Shown: positions 49,624-59,666, numbered from the stretch's first letter. The stretch is 64,000 nt of DNA from Nocardioides zeae (GCF_030818655.1 NZ_JAUTAN010000001.1:3844001-3908000), one strand, 5' to 3'. Notes: generated from the letters alone by a model not told the origin. A program made the numbers and translations.

Positions 49624-50366
49624 GCCTGCACCGGTACGCGGCCCGCGGCCCGCGCTGCCGGTGCGGCCAGGTGTCCCCGGGCGTCGGGAGCGGCGTGGCG
49701 GACGCGCTGGAGCACGTCGCGCACGAGCTCCGCGACGAGGCAGCGGCCCTCGTCGGCGGTCGCGCCGGTCGGGTCGCCGAGGACGCCGTTGGCGGAGACG
49801 GCCCGCACGCCGCCGCTCATCAACGTCGGCAGGATCTCCGTCAGGGTGCCGGTGTTGCCCACCTCGGCCCGGCGGAGGTCGACCGCGGTGGGTCGGAGGT
49901 GGAGCATGATCGAGGTCTCGGTGCGACCCGCGTGGAGGTCGACGTCCTCGGTCGCGCACGCGACCCAGGCGGTGTCGTGCCCCTCCTCCCGCAGCTGACG
50001 CACGGCCTTCTCGAGCGCGAAGACGTTGCCGCCGTGGGCGTTGACGAGGACGACGCGCGGGGTCCAGAGCTCGGCGGAGCGCACCAGCTCGACGAGCAGG
50101 GCGGCGAGCGCCTCGGTGCCGATCGACAGCGTGCCGGGGAAGCCGTGGTGCTCGCCCGAGGCGGCGAACAGCAGGGGCGGCGCCACGAGCACGGGCACCT
50201 CGTCGAGGAGGTGCACCGCCACGCGCGCCGCGACCTCGGCGGCGATGACGCCGTCGGTGTCGAGGGGCAGGTGGGGACCGTGCTGCTCGATCGAGCCGAC
50301 CGGCACGAGGAGGAGCGTGCCGGGCTCGACGTCCGGCCACGTGCGTGACGAGAGGGCGGGGGTCAC
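49620..50366 (-). CDS. mftE: Mycofactocin precursor peptide peptidase (creatininase family)
   Basis: 248 residues. Creatininase metal-binding motifs: VGSIEQHGPHLPLDTD, ASGEHHGFPGTLS and VLVNAHGGN, plus ETSIMLHL. In mycofactocin synthesis MftE releases the C-terminal Val-Tyr-derived dipeptide (AHDP precursor) from the MftC-modified peptide. GTG 50366 overlaps the mftD stop. Length and position between mftD and the SDR are as expected. Confidence 0.92.
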   Translation of the reverse strand: MTPALSSRTWPDVEPGTLLLVPVGSIEQHGPHLPLDTDGVIAAEVAARVAVHLLDEVPVLVAPPLLFAASGEHHGFPGTLSIGTEALAALLVELVRSAELWTPRVVLVNAHGGNVFALEKAVRQLREEGHDTAWVACATEDVDLHAGRTETSIMLHLRPTAVDLRRAEVGNTGTLTEILPTLMSGGVRAVSANGVLGDPTGATADEGRCLVAELVRDVLQRVRHAAPDARGHLAAPAARAAGRVPVQA

Positions 50367-51589
50367 GGTGCGCCCAGCGTGCGGTGGAAGCCCTCCGGGA
50401 CGAGGAGGTGCTCGGGCGTCAGCTCGTGGATGGACGCGACGCCCATGCCCCGCAGCGCCGAGTCCACGCCCATGCGGAGCACGTCGAGCACGTTGCCCAC
50501 GCCCTGCTCGCCGTTGGCGGCGAGGCCCCAGAGGTAGGCGCGGCCGATGAGCACGGCCCGGGCGCCGAGGGCGACGGCCTTGACGACGTCGGAGCCGCGG
50601 CGGATGCCACCGTCGATGACGACCTCGAGGTCGTCGCCGACCCGCGAGGCGATCGGGTGCAGCATCCGGATCGCGGCCGGGGTGCCGTCGAGGTTGTTGC
50701 CGCCGTGGTTCGACACGGAGATGGAGTCGACACCCGCGTCCACGGCCCGCAGCGCGTCGTCCACCCGGCTGACGCCCTTGAGGATGAACGGCTTGCCGCC
50801 GGAGACCTGCTTCCACTGCTCGCGCATCCACGCGACGTCGTCCCAGGACGGCGGCTCGGTGTTCATCCACTCGTAGTAGGCGCCGAAGAACGTCGGTCCC
50901 GCGATCCCGCCCGGCGGCGCCAGGTTGGGGGCGGTGAGGTCGGGGATCGTGCCCGTCTTGCCGAAGGTCCACAGCCACCGCGGCTTGGCGGCCACCTTCG
51001 GGGCGAAGCGCACCATCGTGCGGAGGTCGACCTTCTCCGGGATCTCGGGCGAGCCCCAGTCGCGGCCGATCGAGAACGACCAGTCGGTGGTGGCGATGAG
51101 GCCGAGCGCGCCCGCGTCCTGGGCGCGCTGCATCCGGTGGAGCATGATGTCGCGCTCGCCGGTCCAGTACATCTGGAAGAACGTCCGCGCCCCCGTCCCC
51201 GTGACCTCCTCGACGGACTTCGAGGCGAAGTTCGACAGGCCCATGAGCGTGCCGCGGTCGCGGGCGGCGCGGGCGACGGCGACCTCGCCGTCGGGGTGCA
51301 CGGCCTGCACACCGGTGGGGGAGATGACGACCGGCTGCGAGATCTCCTGGCCCCAGACCGTCGTGGCCTGTGACCGCTCCTTCTGCTGGCCCGCGACGAC
51401 CGGCTGGAGGCCGATCTCGGCGAAGGCCGCCTGGTTGTCCCCGGCGGACTGACCGCGCTCCGAGCCGGCGACGAGCGCGCCGTACACGGGCTGCGGCAGG
51501 CGCTTGCGCGCCCGCTCCTGGGCGACGGCGACGGACTCGAACCAGGGGTTCTGCTTCCAGGGGTTGCTCAGCCACTCGGGCTTGGCCAT
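50363..51589 (-). CDS. mftD: Mycofactocin FMN-dependent dehydrogenase
   Basis: 408 residues of the lactate-dehydrogenase/glycolate-oxidase (FMN alpha-hydroxyacid) family. Seen: QPVVISPTGVQAVHPDGEVAVARAA, PFILKGVSRVDDALRAVDAG (Lys of the active site), SVSNHGGNNLDG (catalytic His region) and DGGIRRGSDVVKAVALGARAVLIGRAYLWG (FMN phosphate). MftD oxidises the AHDP intermediate to premycofactocin with its redox-active alpha-keto amide. ATG 51589 with AGGAGA-like sequence upstream; 91 bases separate it from mftC. Confidence 0.94.
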   Translation of the reverse strand: MAKPEWLSNPWKQNPWFESVAVAQERARKRLPQPVYGALVAGSERGQSAGDNQAAFAEIGLQPVVAGQQKERSQATTVWGQEISQPVVISPTGVQAVHPDGEVAVARAARDRGTLMGLSNFASKSVEEVTGTGARTFFQMYWTGERDIMLHRMQRAQDAGALGLIATTDWSFSIGRDWGSPEIPEKVDLRTMVRFAPKVAAKPRWLWTFGKTGTIPDLTAPNLAPPGGIAGPTFFGAYYEWMNTEPPSWDDVAWMREQWKQVSGGKPFILKGVSRVDDALRAVDAGVDSISVSNHGGNNLDGTPAAIRMLHPIASRVGDDLEVVIDGGIRRGSDVVKAVALGARAVLIGRAYLWGLAANGEQGVGNVLDVLRMGVDSALRGMGVASIHELTPEHLLVPEGFHRTLGAP

Positions 51590-51680
51590 GGGTCTCTCCT
51601 GCGGTGGTGTGCCGGCGGGCGCGCGTGGTCGGCGCAGGCGTGCCCGCCGGCGGATCGGGGGGTTCGGGTACGGCGCGGGA

Positions 51681-53051
51681 TCAGCACCCGCAGGCGCCGG
51701 AGGCGCAGCCGCCCCCGCCGCCCAGGGCGCCCGTGCCCGGGTCGAAACCGGCGAGCGGGCTCTCGGCGCACGCCGAGACGGGCATGCCGCGGGGCGTGAG
51801 GGCGGCCTCGAGGTCCTCGGGGCGGCGACCCAGCTGCAGCATCACGGGCTGGTTGCGGGTGGGGTTCTTCTTGGAGTGGTCCTGGCTGGGCTCCGGGACC
51901 ACCCGGCCACCCGCCTCGTTCATGGACTGCAGGGCGGACTCGCCGTAGCCCTGCACGCACTCCGGGTCGGGACCGTCGAGGGGGAGCCCGGTGAAGAACT
52001 TGGCGGCCATGCAGCCGCCGCGGCAGGCGTCGAAGAAGGAGCACTTCGCGCACGCGCCGCCGGTCTGCGGGGCGCGCAGGTCCTGGAACAGCGGGGACGT
52101 CTGCCAGACCTGCTGGAAGCCGCCGTCGGTGAGGATGTTGCCGGCGTGGAAGTTGTCGTGGATCGCGAACGGGCAGGCGTAGACGTCGCCGATCGGGTCG
52201 ATGAGGCAGACCACACGGCCCGCGCCGCACAGGTTGAGGCCGGGCAGCGACTCGCCGAACGCGGCGAGGTGGAAGAAGGAGTCGCCGGTGAGGACGTTCT
52301 CGCCGTTGGCCATCAGCCAGTCGTAGAGCTCGCGCTGCTGCTCGGGGAGCGGGTGCAGCTCGTCCCACACGTCGGCGCCGCGGCCCGACGGGCGGAGCCG
52401 GGTGAGGCGGAGCATCGCGCCGTACTTGTCGGCGATGGCCTTGAACTCGTCGAGCTGGCCGATGTTCTGGCGGGTGCAGACGACGGAGATCTTCGCGTCG
52501 GAGAAGCCCGCCGCCTGGAGGTTCTCCAGTGCACGGATCGCGGTGTCGAAGGACCCGGAGCCACGGACGTAGTCGTTGACCTCGGCGGTCGCGCCGTCGA
52601 GCGAGATCTGGATGTCGACGTACCCGTTCATCGCGGGCGAGGCGAGGAAGGCCGCACGCTCGGCGTTGAGGCGCACGCCGTTCGTCGAGAACTTCACGCC
52701 GACGTTGTGCTCGATGGAGTACTCGAGCAGCTCCCAGAAGTCGGGACGGATCGTGGGCTCGCCGCCGCCGATGTTGATGTAGAAGACCTGCATGCGCTGC
52801 AGCTCGTCGATGACGGCCTTCGCCTGGTCGGTCGACAGCTCGCGGGGGTCGCGACGACCCGAGCTGGACAGGCAGTGGGCGCACTCGAGGTTGCAGGCGT
52901 AGGTCAGCTCCCACGTCAGGCAGATCGGCGCGTCGAGACCGAGCTCGAACTGGTCGACGAGGCGGTCGCCCCGGGGGGTGCGGTCACCGGTCGTGGGGAG
53001 CAGCTGGCCGATCCGGGTGCTGGGCCCGGGGCGCTCGGGGGCGATCGTCAT
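51681..53051 (-). CDS. mftC: Mycofactocin radical SAM maturase
   Basis: 456 residues. Radical SAM cluster Cys53, Cys57, Cys60 in YACNLECAHC; GGGEPTIRPDFWELLEY (SAM binding); SPASM Cys in GLNLCGAGRVVCLIDPIGDVYACPFAI, then CAKCSFFDACRGGC. It decarboxylates and crosslinks the C-terminal Val-Tyr of MftA. The protein continues about 60 residues past the core (SKKNPTRNQPVMLQLG...) and ends GGGGGCASGACGC, an unusual Gly/Cys-rich tail. ATG 53051 overlaps the mftB stop by four bases. Confidence 0.95.
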   Translation of the reverse strand: MTIAPERPGPSTRIGQLLPTTGDRTPRGDRLVDQFELGLDAPICLTWELTYACNLECAHCLSSSGRRDPRELSTDQAKAVIDELQRMQVFYINIGGGEPTIRPDFWELLEYSIEHNVGVKFSTNGVRLNAERAAFLASPAMNGYVDIQISLDGATAEVNDYVRGSGSFDTAIRALENLQAAGFSDAKISVVCTRQNIGQLDEFKAIADKYGAMLRLTRLRPSGRGADVWDELHPLPEQQRELYDWLMANGENVLTGDSFFHLAAFGESLPGLNLCGAGRVVCLIDPIGDVYACPFAIHDNFHAGNILTDGGFQQVWQTSPLFQDLRAPQTGGACAKCSFFDACRGGCMAAKFFTGLPLDGPDPECVQGYGESALQSMNEAGGRVVPEPSQDHSKKNPTRNQPVMLQLGRRPEDLEAALTPRGMPVSACAESPLAGFDPGTGALGGGGGCASGACGC

Positions 53052-53365
53052 GCTGCGGCTCCTTCGGTCGGGCGCGGGCGGATCATGTCGGTGCGGGCGA
53101 GGCCCTGCAGGGCCGCGAGGTAGCCGGGCCACTGGGCCTCGGGCACCGCGGCGGCCGCGAGGGCGGCAGCCACGTCGGGCTCGTCGGCGAGCGCGCGCAC
53201 CACGGTGACGAGCTCGGGACGCTTGAGGAACGTCAGCTTGCGGTTGCCGAAGTGGTAGGCGAGCGCCCCGAACGGCTCGGGCCGCAGCGCCACCGCGGGC
53301 GAGATGGCCCACGGCTGGTCGAGTCGCACGGCGTCGGGGGCCGGGCTGTCCGGGGCGTCGCTCAT
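53048..53365 (-). CDS. mftB: Mycofactocin RRE chaperone
   Basis: 105 residues, a stand-alone RiPP recognition element with the expected WAISPAVALRPEPFGALAYHFGNRKLTFL hairpin and a following helical part. It binds MftA and delivers it to MftC. ATG 53365 has AGGAG upstream; the stop overlaps mftC. 24 bases separate it from the mftA stop. Confidence 0.93.
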   Translation of the reverse strand: MSDAPDSPAPDAVRLDQPWAISPAVALRPEPFGALAYHFGNRKLTFLKRPELVTVVRALADEPDVAAALAAAAVPEAQWPGYLAALQGLARTDMIRPRPTEGAAA

Positions 53366-53389
53366 CGCAGGTCTCCTGGGCTCGTCGGC

Positions 53390-53488
53390 TCAGTAGACGC
53401 CGCACATGCCGTCGATCGAGACTTCCTCGATCAGCATGTCGGCGCTCAGGTCGGTCTGCGTCTCGACGGACTCCTGGGGCTTGCTCAT
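53390..53488 (-). CDS. mftA: Mycofactocin precursor peptide
   Basis: 32 residues ending EEVSIDGMCGVY, the invariant MftA C terminus whose last two residues, Val and Tyr, become mycofactocin. ATG 53488 lies six bases after GAGGAG; another ATG at 53494 is too close to that site. First gene of the mftABCDE-SDR operon, divergent from mftR. Confidence 0.96.
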   Translation of the reverse strand: MSKPQESVETQTDLSADMLIEEVSIDGMCGVY

Positions 53489-53553
53489 GCGCATCTCCTC
53501 GCGGTGTCGGTGCGGGGTGGCGAGCCCCCCGCGTGTGCCGTGCGCCACAGTAA

Positions 53554-53598
53554 TGACACGGGGTGCCACTTGGGAAGGACGAGGCGACACCTGGTGTC
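53554..53598. promoter_or_regulatory. Palindromic operators between mftA and mftR
   Basis: GACACCTGGTGTC (53586-53598) is a perfect 13-base palindrome; TGACACGGGGTGCCA (53554-53568) is an imperfect relative of it (ACAC/TGCC arms), 31 bases away. Both lie in the divergent gap, so MftR can be expected to repress the mft operon and itself here, as MftR does in mycobacteria in response to acyl-CoAs. Confidence 0.65.
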
Positions 53599-53711
53599 AT
53601 AACTGCCCGGTCGGGCAGGTGGTGCCTGCCCTCCTTCCGGCGGCCGTGCCCGCGTGATGGGATGCGGGCGGTCCGGCGTCCCCGTCGTGCCGGTGGCGGA
53701 AGGAGGCGGCG

Positions 53712-54305
53712 GTGCGGCACGAGCGCGGCGAGATGTTCGGCCGACCTCGGTCGACGACCCACGAGTCCATCGAGTCCGTGGCGCTCGACCTCTTCCACCG
53801 CGACGGCTTCGAGCAGACGACGGTCGACGACATCGCCACGGCCGCCGGCATCAGCCGACGCACCCTCTTCCGCTACTTCGCCTCCAAGAACGACATCCCC
53901 TGGGGCCGCTTCTCCGAGGGCCTCGCCGAGCTCGCGCGCCGGCTCGAGGAGGCCCCGCACGACGAGCCCGTGTGGCAGGCCCTCCACGACGCGATCCTCG
54001 ACTTCAACGCCGTGCCCGCGGGCGGCGAGGAGCAGCACCGGGGCCGCATGCGGCTCCTCCTCGGCACGCCGGCGCTGCAGGCGCACTCCGCGCTCATGTA
54101 CGCCGAGTGGCGCGGCGTGATCGCTCGCTTCGTCGCCGAGCGGCGCGGCATCGCGGCGGACGACGTGCGCGCCGTCGTCGTGGGCCATGCCGCCCTCGGG
54201 GTCTCGCTCGCGGCGTACGAGACCTGGCTGGCCCACGACGACGCCGACCTCGGCGAGCAGCTCGACGCCGCCCTCGGCGCCCTGCGCGACCACCTGGCGG
54301 AGTAG
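53712..54305 (+). CDS. mftR: Mycofactocin TetR-family regulator
   Basis: 197 residues. HTH: TTVDDIATAAGISRRTLFRYFASKNDIPWG, a close match to MftR proteins, then a helical ligand domain. Divergent from mftA with two palindromes between. GTG 53712 follows GGAAGGAGG; the ATG seven codons later is an alternative. MftR is known to sense long-chain acyl-CoA, which fits the acyl-CoA dehydrogenase gene just downstream. Confidence 0.9.
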   Translation: MRHERGEMFGRPRSTTHESIESVALDLFHRDGFEQTTVDDIATAAGISRRTLFRYFASKNDIPWGRFSEGLAELARRLEEAPHDEPVWQALHDAILDFNAVPAGGEEQHRGRMRLLLGTPALQAHSALMYAEWRGVIARFVAERRGIAADDVRAVVVGHAALGVSLAAYETWLAHDDADLGEQLDAALGALRDHLAE

Positions 54306-54366
54306 CGCCTGCGCCGAGTCGGCCGGAACGCGCGGGGTGCGGGGGCGGGCGGGAGGGCGCGAGGAA

Positions 54367-54495
54367 GTTCAGGTTCTCTGAACTTTGCCAGGTGCGCGGG
54401 TCGGGCGCCGGCCGCGATCCTAGGAAAACGCGGACCGGAGGCCGCGGGGAGTCCGCGTTTTCCTCGATCCGGCTGGGTCCGGTCCGCGTTTTCCT
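54367..54495. repeat. Cluster of inverted repeats between mftR and the ACAD gene
   Basis: Contains GTTCAG/CTGAAC (54367-54383), then AGGAAAACGCGGA (54422-54434) pairing with TCCGCGTTTTCCT (54452-54464), and a third copy of the latter at 54483-54495. The first 13-base-pair hairpin with its T-rich 3' arm may end mftR transcripts. The same TCCGCGTTTTC word recurs at 61.6-61.85 kb. Confidence 0.7.
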
Positions 54496-54554
54496 CTCCC
54501 GGGCACACCGGCCTGATTGCGTCACCTCCGCCCATCTGGCACCATCCCTCGCAG

Positions 54555-54572
54555 ACCGAGCGAGCGTTCGGT
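54555..54572. promoter_or_regulatory. TetR-type operator before the ACAD/kinase operon
   Basis: ACCGAGCGAGCGTTCGGT is an inverted repeat (ACCGA...TCGGT with further symmetric bases) ending 15 bases before the ACAD start. It shares CGAACGCTCG (complement strand) with the palindrome at 45402 before the TetR gene at 45.5 kb. Confidence 0.6.
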
Positions 54573-54586
54573 CAGGAGGGATGGAG

Positions 54587-55767
<1,181 letters not shown>

Positions 55768-55771
<4 letters not shown>

Positions 55772-56814
55772 ACGACGCCGCCGGCGGGCTCGGGCCCGCG
55801 GAGCTCGACCGCGTCACCGGCTGGCTGGCGACGCAGGGGACCACGACCACGGGGACCCTGTCGGCCCGTCTCATCGCGGGCGGGAAGTCGAACCTGACGT
55901 TCGCCGTCACCGACGGCGCGAGCCGGTGGGTGCTGCGGCGTCCGCCCCTCGGCGGCTACACGCCCTCGGCGCACGACGTGGGCCGCGAGTTCCGGGTGAC
56001 GCGCGCCCTCGAGGGCGCGGGTGTCGCCGTCGCGCCCACGATCGCCTCGTGCACCGACGAGAGCGTGCTCGGCGCGCCGTTCACGGTGGTCGAGTTCGTC
56101 GACGGCCTGTCGGTCGCGCGCCGGGAGCAGCTGGACACCCTCACCGACGCGGAGGTGGCCGACGTCTCCGCGGGTCTCGTGGAGGCGCTGGCCCGCCTGC
56201 ACGACGTCGACCACGTCGCCGTCGGTCTCGGGGACTTCGGGCGGCCGGACGGGTACGCCGCGCGCCAGCTCCGGCGCTGGAGCGGCCAGTGGGAGCACGT
56301 CAAGCAGCACCACGACGCGAGCGTGGACGCGCTCGCGACGCGGGTCGCGGCACGGCTGGGGGAGGCGCTGCCGGACCAGGCGCGCACCAGCGTGGTGCAC
56401 GGCGACTACCGCATCGACAACACGCTGCTGGCGGCCGACGGCGACGGGCGACCCACCGGCGCCGTCGCGGCGATCGTCGACTGGGAGCTCTCCACGATCG
56501 GTGACCCGGTGGCCGACGTGGCGCTGATGGCGATCTACCGCGACCCCGTCCTCGACCTCATCCTGGGCTTCGACGCGGCCTGGACCTCGCCGCGCCTCGC
56601 CGACGAGGCGACGCTGGCCGCGGCGTACGAGGCCACGGGCGGAGCCCTGCCCCACTGGGAGTTCCACCTGGCGCTCGCGGCGTTCAAGCTCGCGGTGATC
56701 GCCGCCGGGATCGACCACCGGTACCGCTCCGGCGGCACCGTGGGCGACGGCTTCGACACCGCCGGGACGGCCGTGGCGCCGCTGCTGGAGCGGGCGCTGC
56801 GGCAGCTGCCCTGA
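55768..56814 (+). CDS. ACAD10/11-like APH-fold acyl-CoA kinase
   Basis: 348 residues. The protein begins like the kinase half of ACAD10/11 (LSARLIAGGKSNLTFAVTDG, WVLRRPPLGGYTPSAHDVGRE), with VVHGDYRIDNTLL as catalytic loop and IVDWELSTIGDPVADVA as metal site. In the animal enzymes this domain phosphorylates the hydroxyl of 4-hydroxyacyl-CoA before the dehydrogenase domain acts. GTG 55768 overlaps the ACAD stop, so the two are translationally coupled. A strong hairpin follows 12 bases after the stop. Confidence 0.85.
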
Positions 56815-56826
56815 ACCCCGCACACG

Positions 56827-56873
56827 CGTCGTGGCCCCAGCGCACCGGAAAGTGGTGCGCTGGGGCCACGACG
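56827..56873. terminator. Perfect 19-bp hairpin, bidirectional terminator
   Basis: CGTCGTGGCCCCAGCGCAC (56827-56845) and its exact complement (56855-56873) enclose a nine-base loop. It lies between convergent genes ending at 56814 and 56890. The stem is far stronger than needed; no U tract follows. Confidence 0.85.
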
Positions 56874-56889
56874 CGGTTCGGGGCTGGGG

Positions 56890-57675
56890 TCAGCGCGGCG
56901 CCATCCGGATCGCCCCGTCGAGGCGGATCACCTCACCGTTGAGCATCGGGTTGGCGGCGACGTGGGCGACCAGCGCGCCGTACTCGCCCGGCTCGCCGAG
57001 CCGGCTCGGGTGCGGCACCTGGGCGCCGAGGGAGGCCTTGGCCTCCTCGGGCAACGTCGCGAGGAGCGGCGTGTCGAACAGGCCCGGGGCGATGGTGACG
57101 ACGCGGATCCCGAGGTTCGCGAGGTCGCGCGCGATCGGGAGCGTCATGCCGACGATGCCGCCCTTGGAGGCGGAGTACGACGCCTGCCCGACCTGGCCGT
57201 CGAAGGCCGCCACCGACGCGGTGTTGACGACGACGCCGCGCTCCTCGCCGAGGGGCTCCAGCTCGGCCATGCGGGCCGCGGCCAGGCGGATCACGTTGAA
57301 CGTGCCGACGAGGTTGATCTCGACGACCCGCTGGAAGGACTCGAGCGGCAGGGGCTCGTTGCCCCGGCCCACGGTCTTGCCGGGGGCGCCGGTGCCGGCG
57401 CAGCTCACGGCGACGCGGAGGTCGCCGATCTCGGAGGCGAGGTCGACCGCCGCCTGCACGGTGTCGGCGTCGCGCACGTCGGCCGCCGCGAACCGTACGT
57501 CGCGGTCGAAGCGCTGCGACAGCTCGGCCGCGACGTCGGCGCCGGCGGAGGAGGGCAGGTCGAGGATGACGGCACCGCGGGCGCCGGCCGCGAGGAGGGC
57601 CTCCACGGTGGCGCGACCGAGGCCGGACGCGCCGCCCGTGACGAGCGCGGTGGAGGAGCCGGAGGAGAGGTCCAC
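56890..57675 (-). CDS. SDR 3-hydroxyacyl-CoA dehydrogenase (HSD17B10-like)
   Basis: 261 residues. [20 protein letters not shown] (cofactor), [24 protein letters not shown], catalytic Ser/Tyr/Lys in [21 protein letters not shown], then [10 protein letters not shown]. The AFDGQVGQA stretch and overall form match type-II 3-hydroxyacyl-CoA dehydrogenases, which oxidise straight or 2-methyl 3-hydroxyacyl-CoAs. It has a paralogue two genes upstream (58911). GTG 57675 lies three bases after the thiolase stop, last gene of a four-gene operon. Confidence 0.85.
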   Translation of the reverse strand: MDLSSGSSTALVTGGASGLGRATVEALLAAGARGAVILDLPSSAGADVAAELSQRFDRDVRFAAADVRDADTVQAAVDLASEIGDLRVAVSCAGTGAPGKTVGRGNEPLPLESFQRVVEINLVGTFNVIRLAAARMAELEPLGEERGVVVNTASVAAFDGQVGQASYSASKGGIVGMTLPIARDLANLGIRVVTIAPGLFDTPLLATLPEEAKASLGAQVPHPSRLGEPGEYGALVAHVAANPMLNGEVIRLDGAIRMAPR

Positions 57676-57678
57676 GGA

Positions 57679-58872
57679 TCAGAGCCTTTCGATGATGGTG
57701 GCGTTGGCCATGCCGGCCGCCTCGCACATGGTCTGCAGGCCGTAGCGGCCGCCGGTCTGCTCGAGGTCGGCGAGGAGCGTGCCGAGCAGGCGCGTGCCCG
57801 ACGAGCCGAGCGCGTGGCCCAGCGCGATGGCGCCGCCGTTCGGGTTGAGCTTCGCCGGGTCGGCGCCGAGCTCGCGGGCCCACGCCAGCGGCACCGGGGC
57901 GAACGCCTCGTTCACCTCGTAGGCGTCGAGGTCGTCCATGCCGAGGCCCGTGCGGGCGAGCACCTTCTGGGTGGCGGGGATCGGGGCGGTCAGCATGAGC
58001 ACCGGGTCGTCGCCGGTCACGGCGAAGCCCACGAAGCGGGCGCGGGGAGTGAGGCCGAGCTCCTCCAGCACCCGCTCGCTCACGACGAGTGCGGCGGAGG
58101 CGCCGTCGGTCAGGGGCGAGGAGTTCCCCGGCGTGATCTGCCATCCGAGATCGGGGAACCGGGCGGCGAGCTCGTCGGTGCGGAACGACGCCCGGAGGCC
58201 GGCGAGGCCCTCCGCGCTCGTCGCGGCGCGGATGGTCTCGTCGACGCGGTGGGTGAGCGTGGTGCCGTCCGGCAGCGTGACGTCGATCGGCACGACCTCG
58301 CCGTCGAAGAAGCCCGCCTCGGTGGCCGCGGCGGCGCGGCGGTGCGACTCCGCCGAGAAGGCGTCGAGCTCGTCGCGCTCGAGCTTCCACCGCTGCGCCA
58401 CCAGCTCGGCGGAGACGCCCTGGTTGACGAGGCCCTCGGGGTAGCGCGCGGCGACCTCGGGACCGTCGGTGTCGAGGCCGAGGGTCGAGGCGCCTATCGG
58501 CACGCGGCTCATCGACTCCACGCCGCAGGCGATGACGACGTCGGCGAAGCCCGACATCACGGCCTGCGCGGCGAAGTCCACGGCCTGCTGGCTCGATCCG
58601 CACTGCCGGTTGATGCTGACGGCGGGCACGGTCTCGGGGAATCCGGCGCCCAGCAGCGCCGTACGCCCGATGTTCATGGACTGCTCCCCGACCTGCTGGA
58701 CGCAGCCGGTGATGACGTCCTCGACGCGGGCCGGGTCCACGCCGGTGCGCTCGGTGAGCGCCGTCAGCACGTGGGACAGCAGCACGGCGGGATGCGTGCC
58801 GGACAGGGCCCCGCCCGGCTTGCCCTTGCCGGACGCGAGCCGGACGACGTCGATGAGGTAGGCCTCGGCCAC
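57679..58872 (-). CDS. Acetyl-CoA acyltransferase (thiolase)
   Basis: 397 residues. Active-site Cys in SINRQCGSSQQAV, NEAFAPVPLAWARELG (Asn-Glu-Ala-Phe), and His in NPNGGAIALGHALGSSGTR; the C-terminal Cys is in LQTMCEAAGM. It cleaves 3-ketoacyl-CoA with CoA, releasing acetyl-CoA or propionyl-CoA. GTG 58872; 38 bases separate it from the upstream SDR. It completes the oxidation spiral together with the ACAD and the two SDRs of this operon; an enoyl-CoA hydratase is missing here. Confidence 0.93.
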   Translation of the reverse strand: MAEAYLIDVVRLASGKGKPGGALSGTHPAVLLSHVLTALTERTGVDPARVEDVITGCVQQVGEQSMNIGRTALLGAGFPETVPAVSINRQCGSSQQAVDFAAQAVMSGFADVVIACGVESMSRVPIGASTLGLDTDGPEVAARYPEGLVNQGVSAELVAQRWKLERDELDAFSAESHRRAAAATEAGFFDGEVVPIDVTLPDGTTLTHRVDETIRAATSAEGLAGLRASFRTDELAARFPDLGWQITPGNSSPLTDGASAALVVSERVLEELGLTPRARFVGFAVTGDDPVLMLTAPIPATQKVLARTGLGMDDLDAYEVNEAFAPVPLAWARELGADPAKLNPNGGAIALGHALGSSGTRLLGTLLADLEQTGGRYGLQTMCEAAGMANATIIERL

Positions 58873-58910
58873 GGGTGTCTCCTTGCCGGTGGAAGTGGGT
58901 GCGGTGGGGA

Positions 58911-59666
58911 TCAGCGCGGCGCCATGCGCAGCGCGCCGTCCATGCGGATGACCTCGCCGTTGAGGTAGTCGTGGTCGATGATCGCGAGGGCGAGCTGGGC
59001 GTACTCGTCGGGCCGGGCGAGGCGCTGCGGGAACGGGACCCCGGCGGCGAGGCCGGCACGGAACTCCTCGGAGACCGTGGCGAGCATCGGCGTCTCGACG
59101 ATGCCGGGCGCGATGACGTTGACGCGGATGCCGTACTGCGCCAGGTCGCGTGCCGCCGGGAGGGTGAGGCCGACGACGCCGCCCTTGGAGGAGGAGTACG
59201 CCGCCTGCCCGACCTGGCCGTCGAACGCCGCGATGGAGGCGGTGTTGATGACGACGCCGCGGGCGCCGTGCTCGAGCTCGGGGGTCTGGGCGATCCGCTC
59301 GGCGGCGAGCGTCAGCACGTTGAACGTGCCGATGAGGTTGACCTGGATGATCTTCGCGTAGAGGCCGAGGTCGTGGGGGCCCTTGCGCGACAGGATGCGC
59401 GCCGACGGGCCGATGCCCGCGCAGTTGACGACGGTGCGCAGCGGGGCGCCCTCGGCGGCGGTCGCGACCGCCGCCGCGACCTGCTCGGGGTCGGTGACGT
59501 CCGTCGGCACGTAGGTCACGCCGTCGACCGCGGGGGCGGACTCGAGCGAGCCGGGGAGGTCGAGGCCGAAGACGGTCGCGCCCTGCGCGGCGAGCGCGGA
59601 GGCGGTCGCGGCACCGAGGCCGGAGGCGGCGCCGGTGACGATGGCGGCGGTGTCGACGAGCTGCAT
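58911..59666 (-). CDS. SDR 3-hydroxyacyl-CoA dehydrogenase (HSD17B10-like), paralogue
   Basis: 251 residues: [85 protein letters not shown] and APGIVETPML, ending GEVIRMDGALRMAPR. It is close to the SDR at 56890 in all these segments, so the pair arose by duplication; they may handle different chain lengths or stereochemistry. ATG 59666 has AGGAG upstream. Confidence 0.88.
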   Translation of the reverse strand: MQLVDTAAIVTGAASGLGAATASALAAQGATVFGLDLPGSLESAPAVDGVTYVPTDVTDPEQVAAAVATAAEGAPLRTVVNCAGIGPSARILSRKGPHDLGLYAKIIQVNLIGTFNVLTLAAERIAQTPELEHGARGVVINTASIAAFDGQVGQAAYSSSKGGVVGLTLPAARDLAQYGIRVNVIAPGIVETPMLATVSEEFRAGLAAGVPFPQRLARPDEYAQLALAIIDHDYLNGEVIRMDGALRMAPR

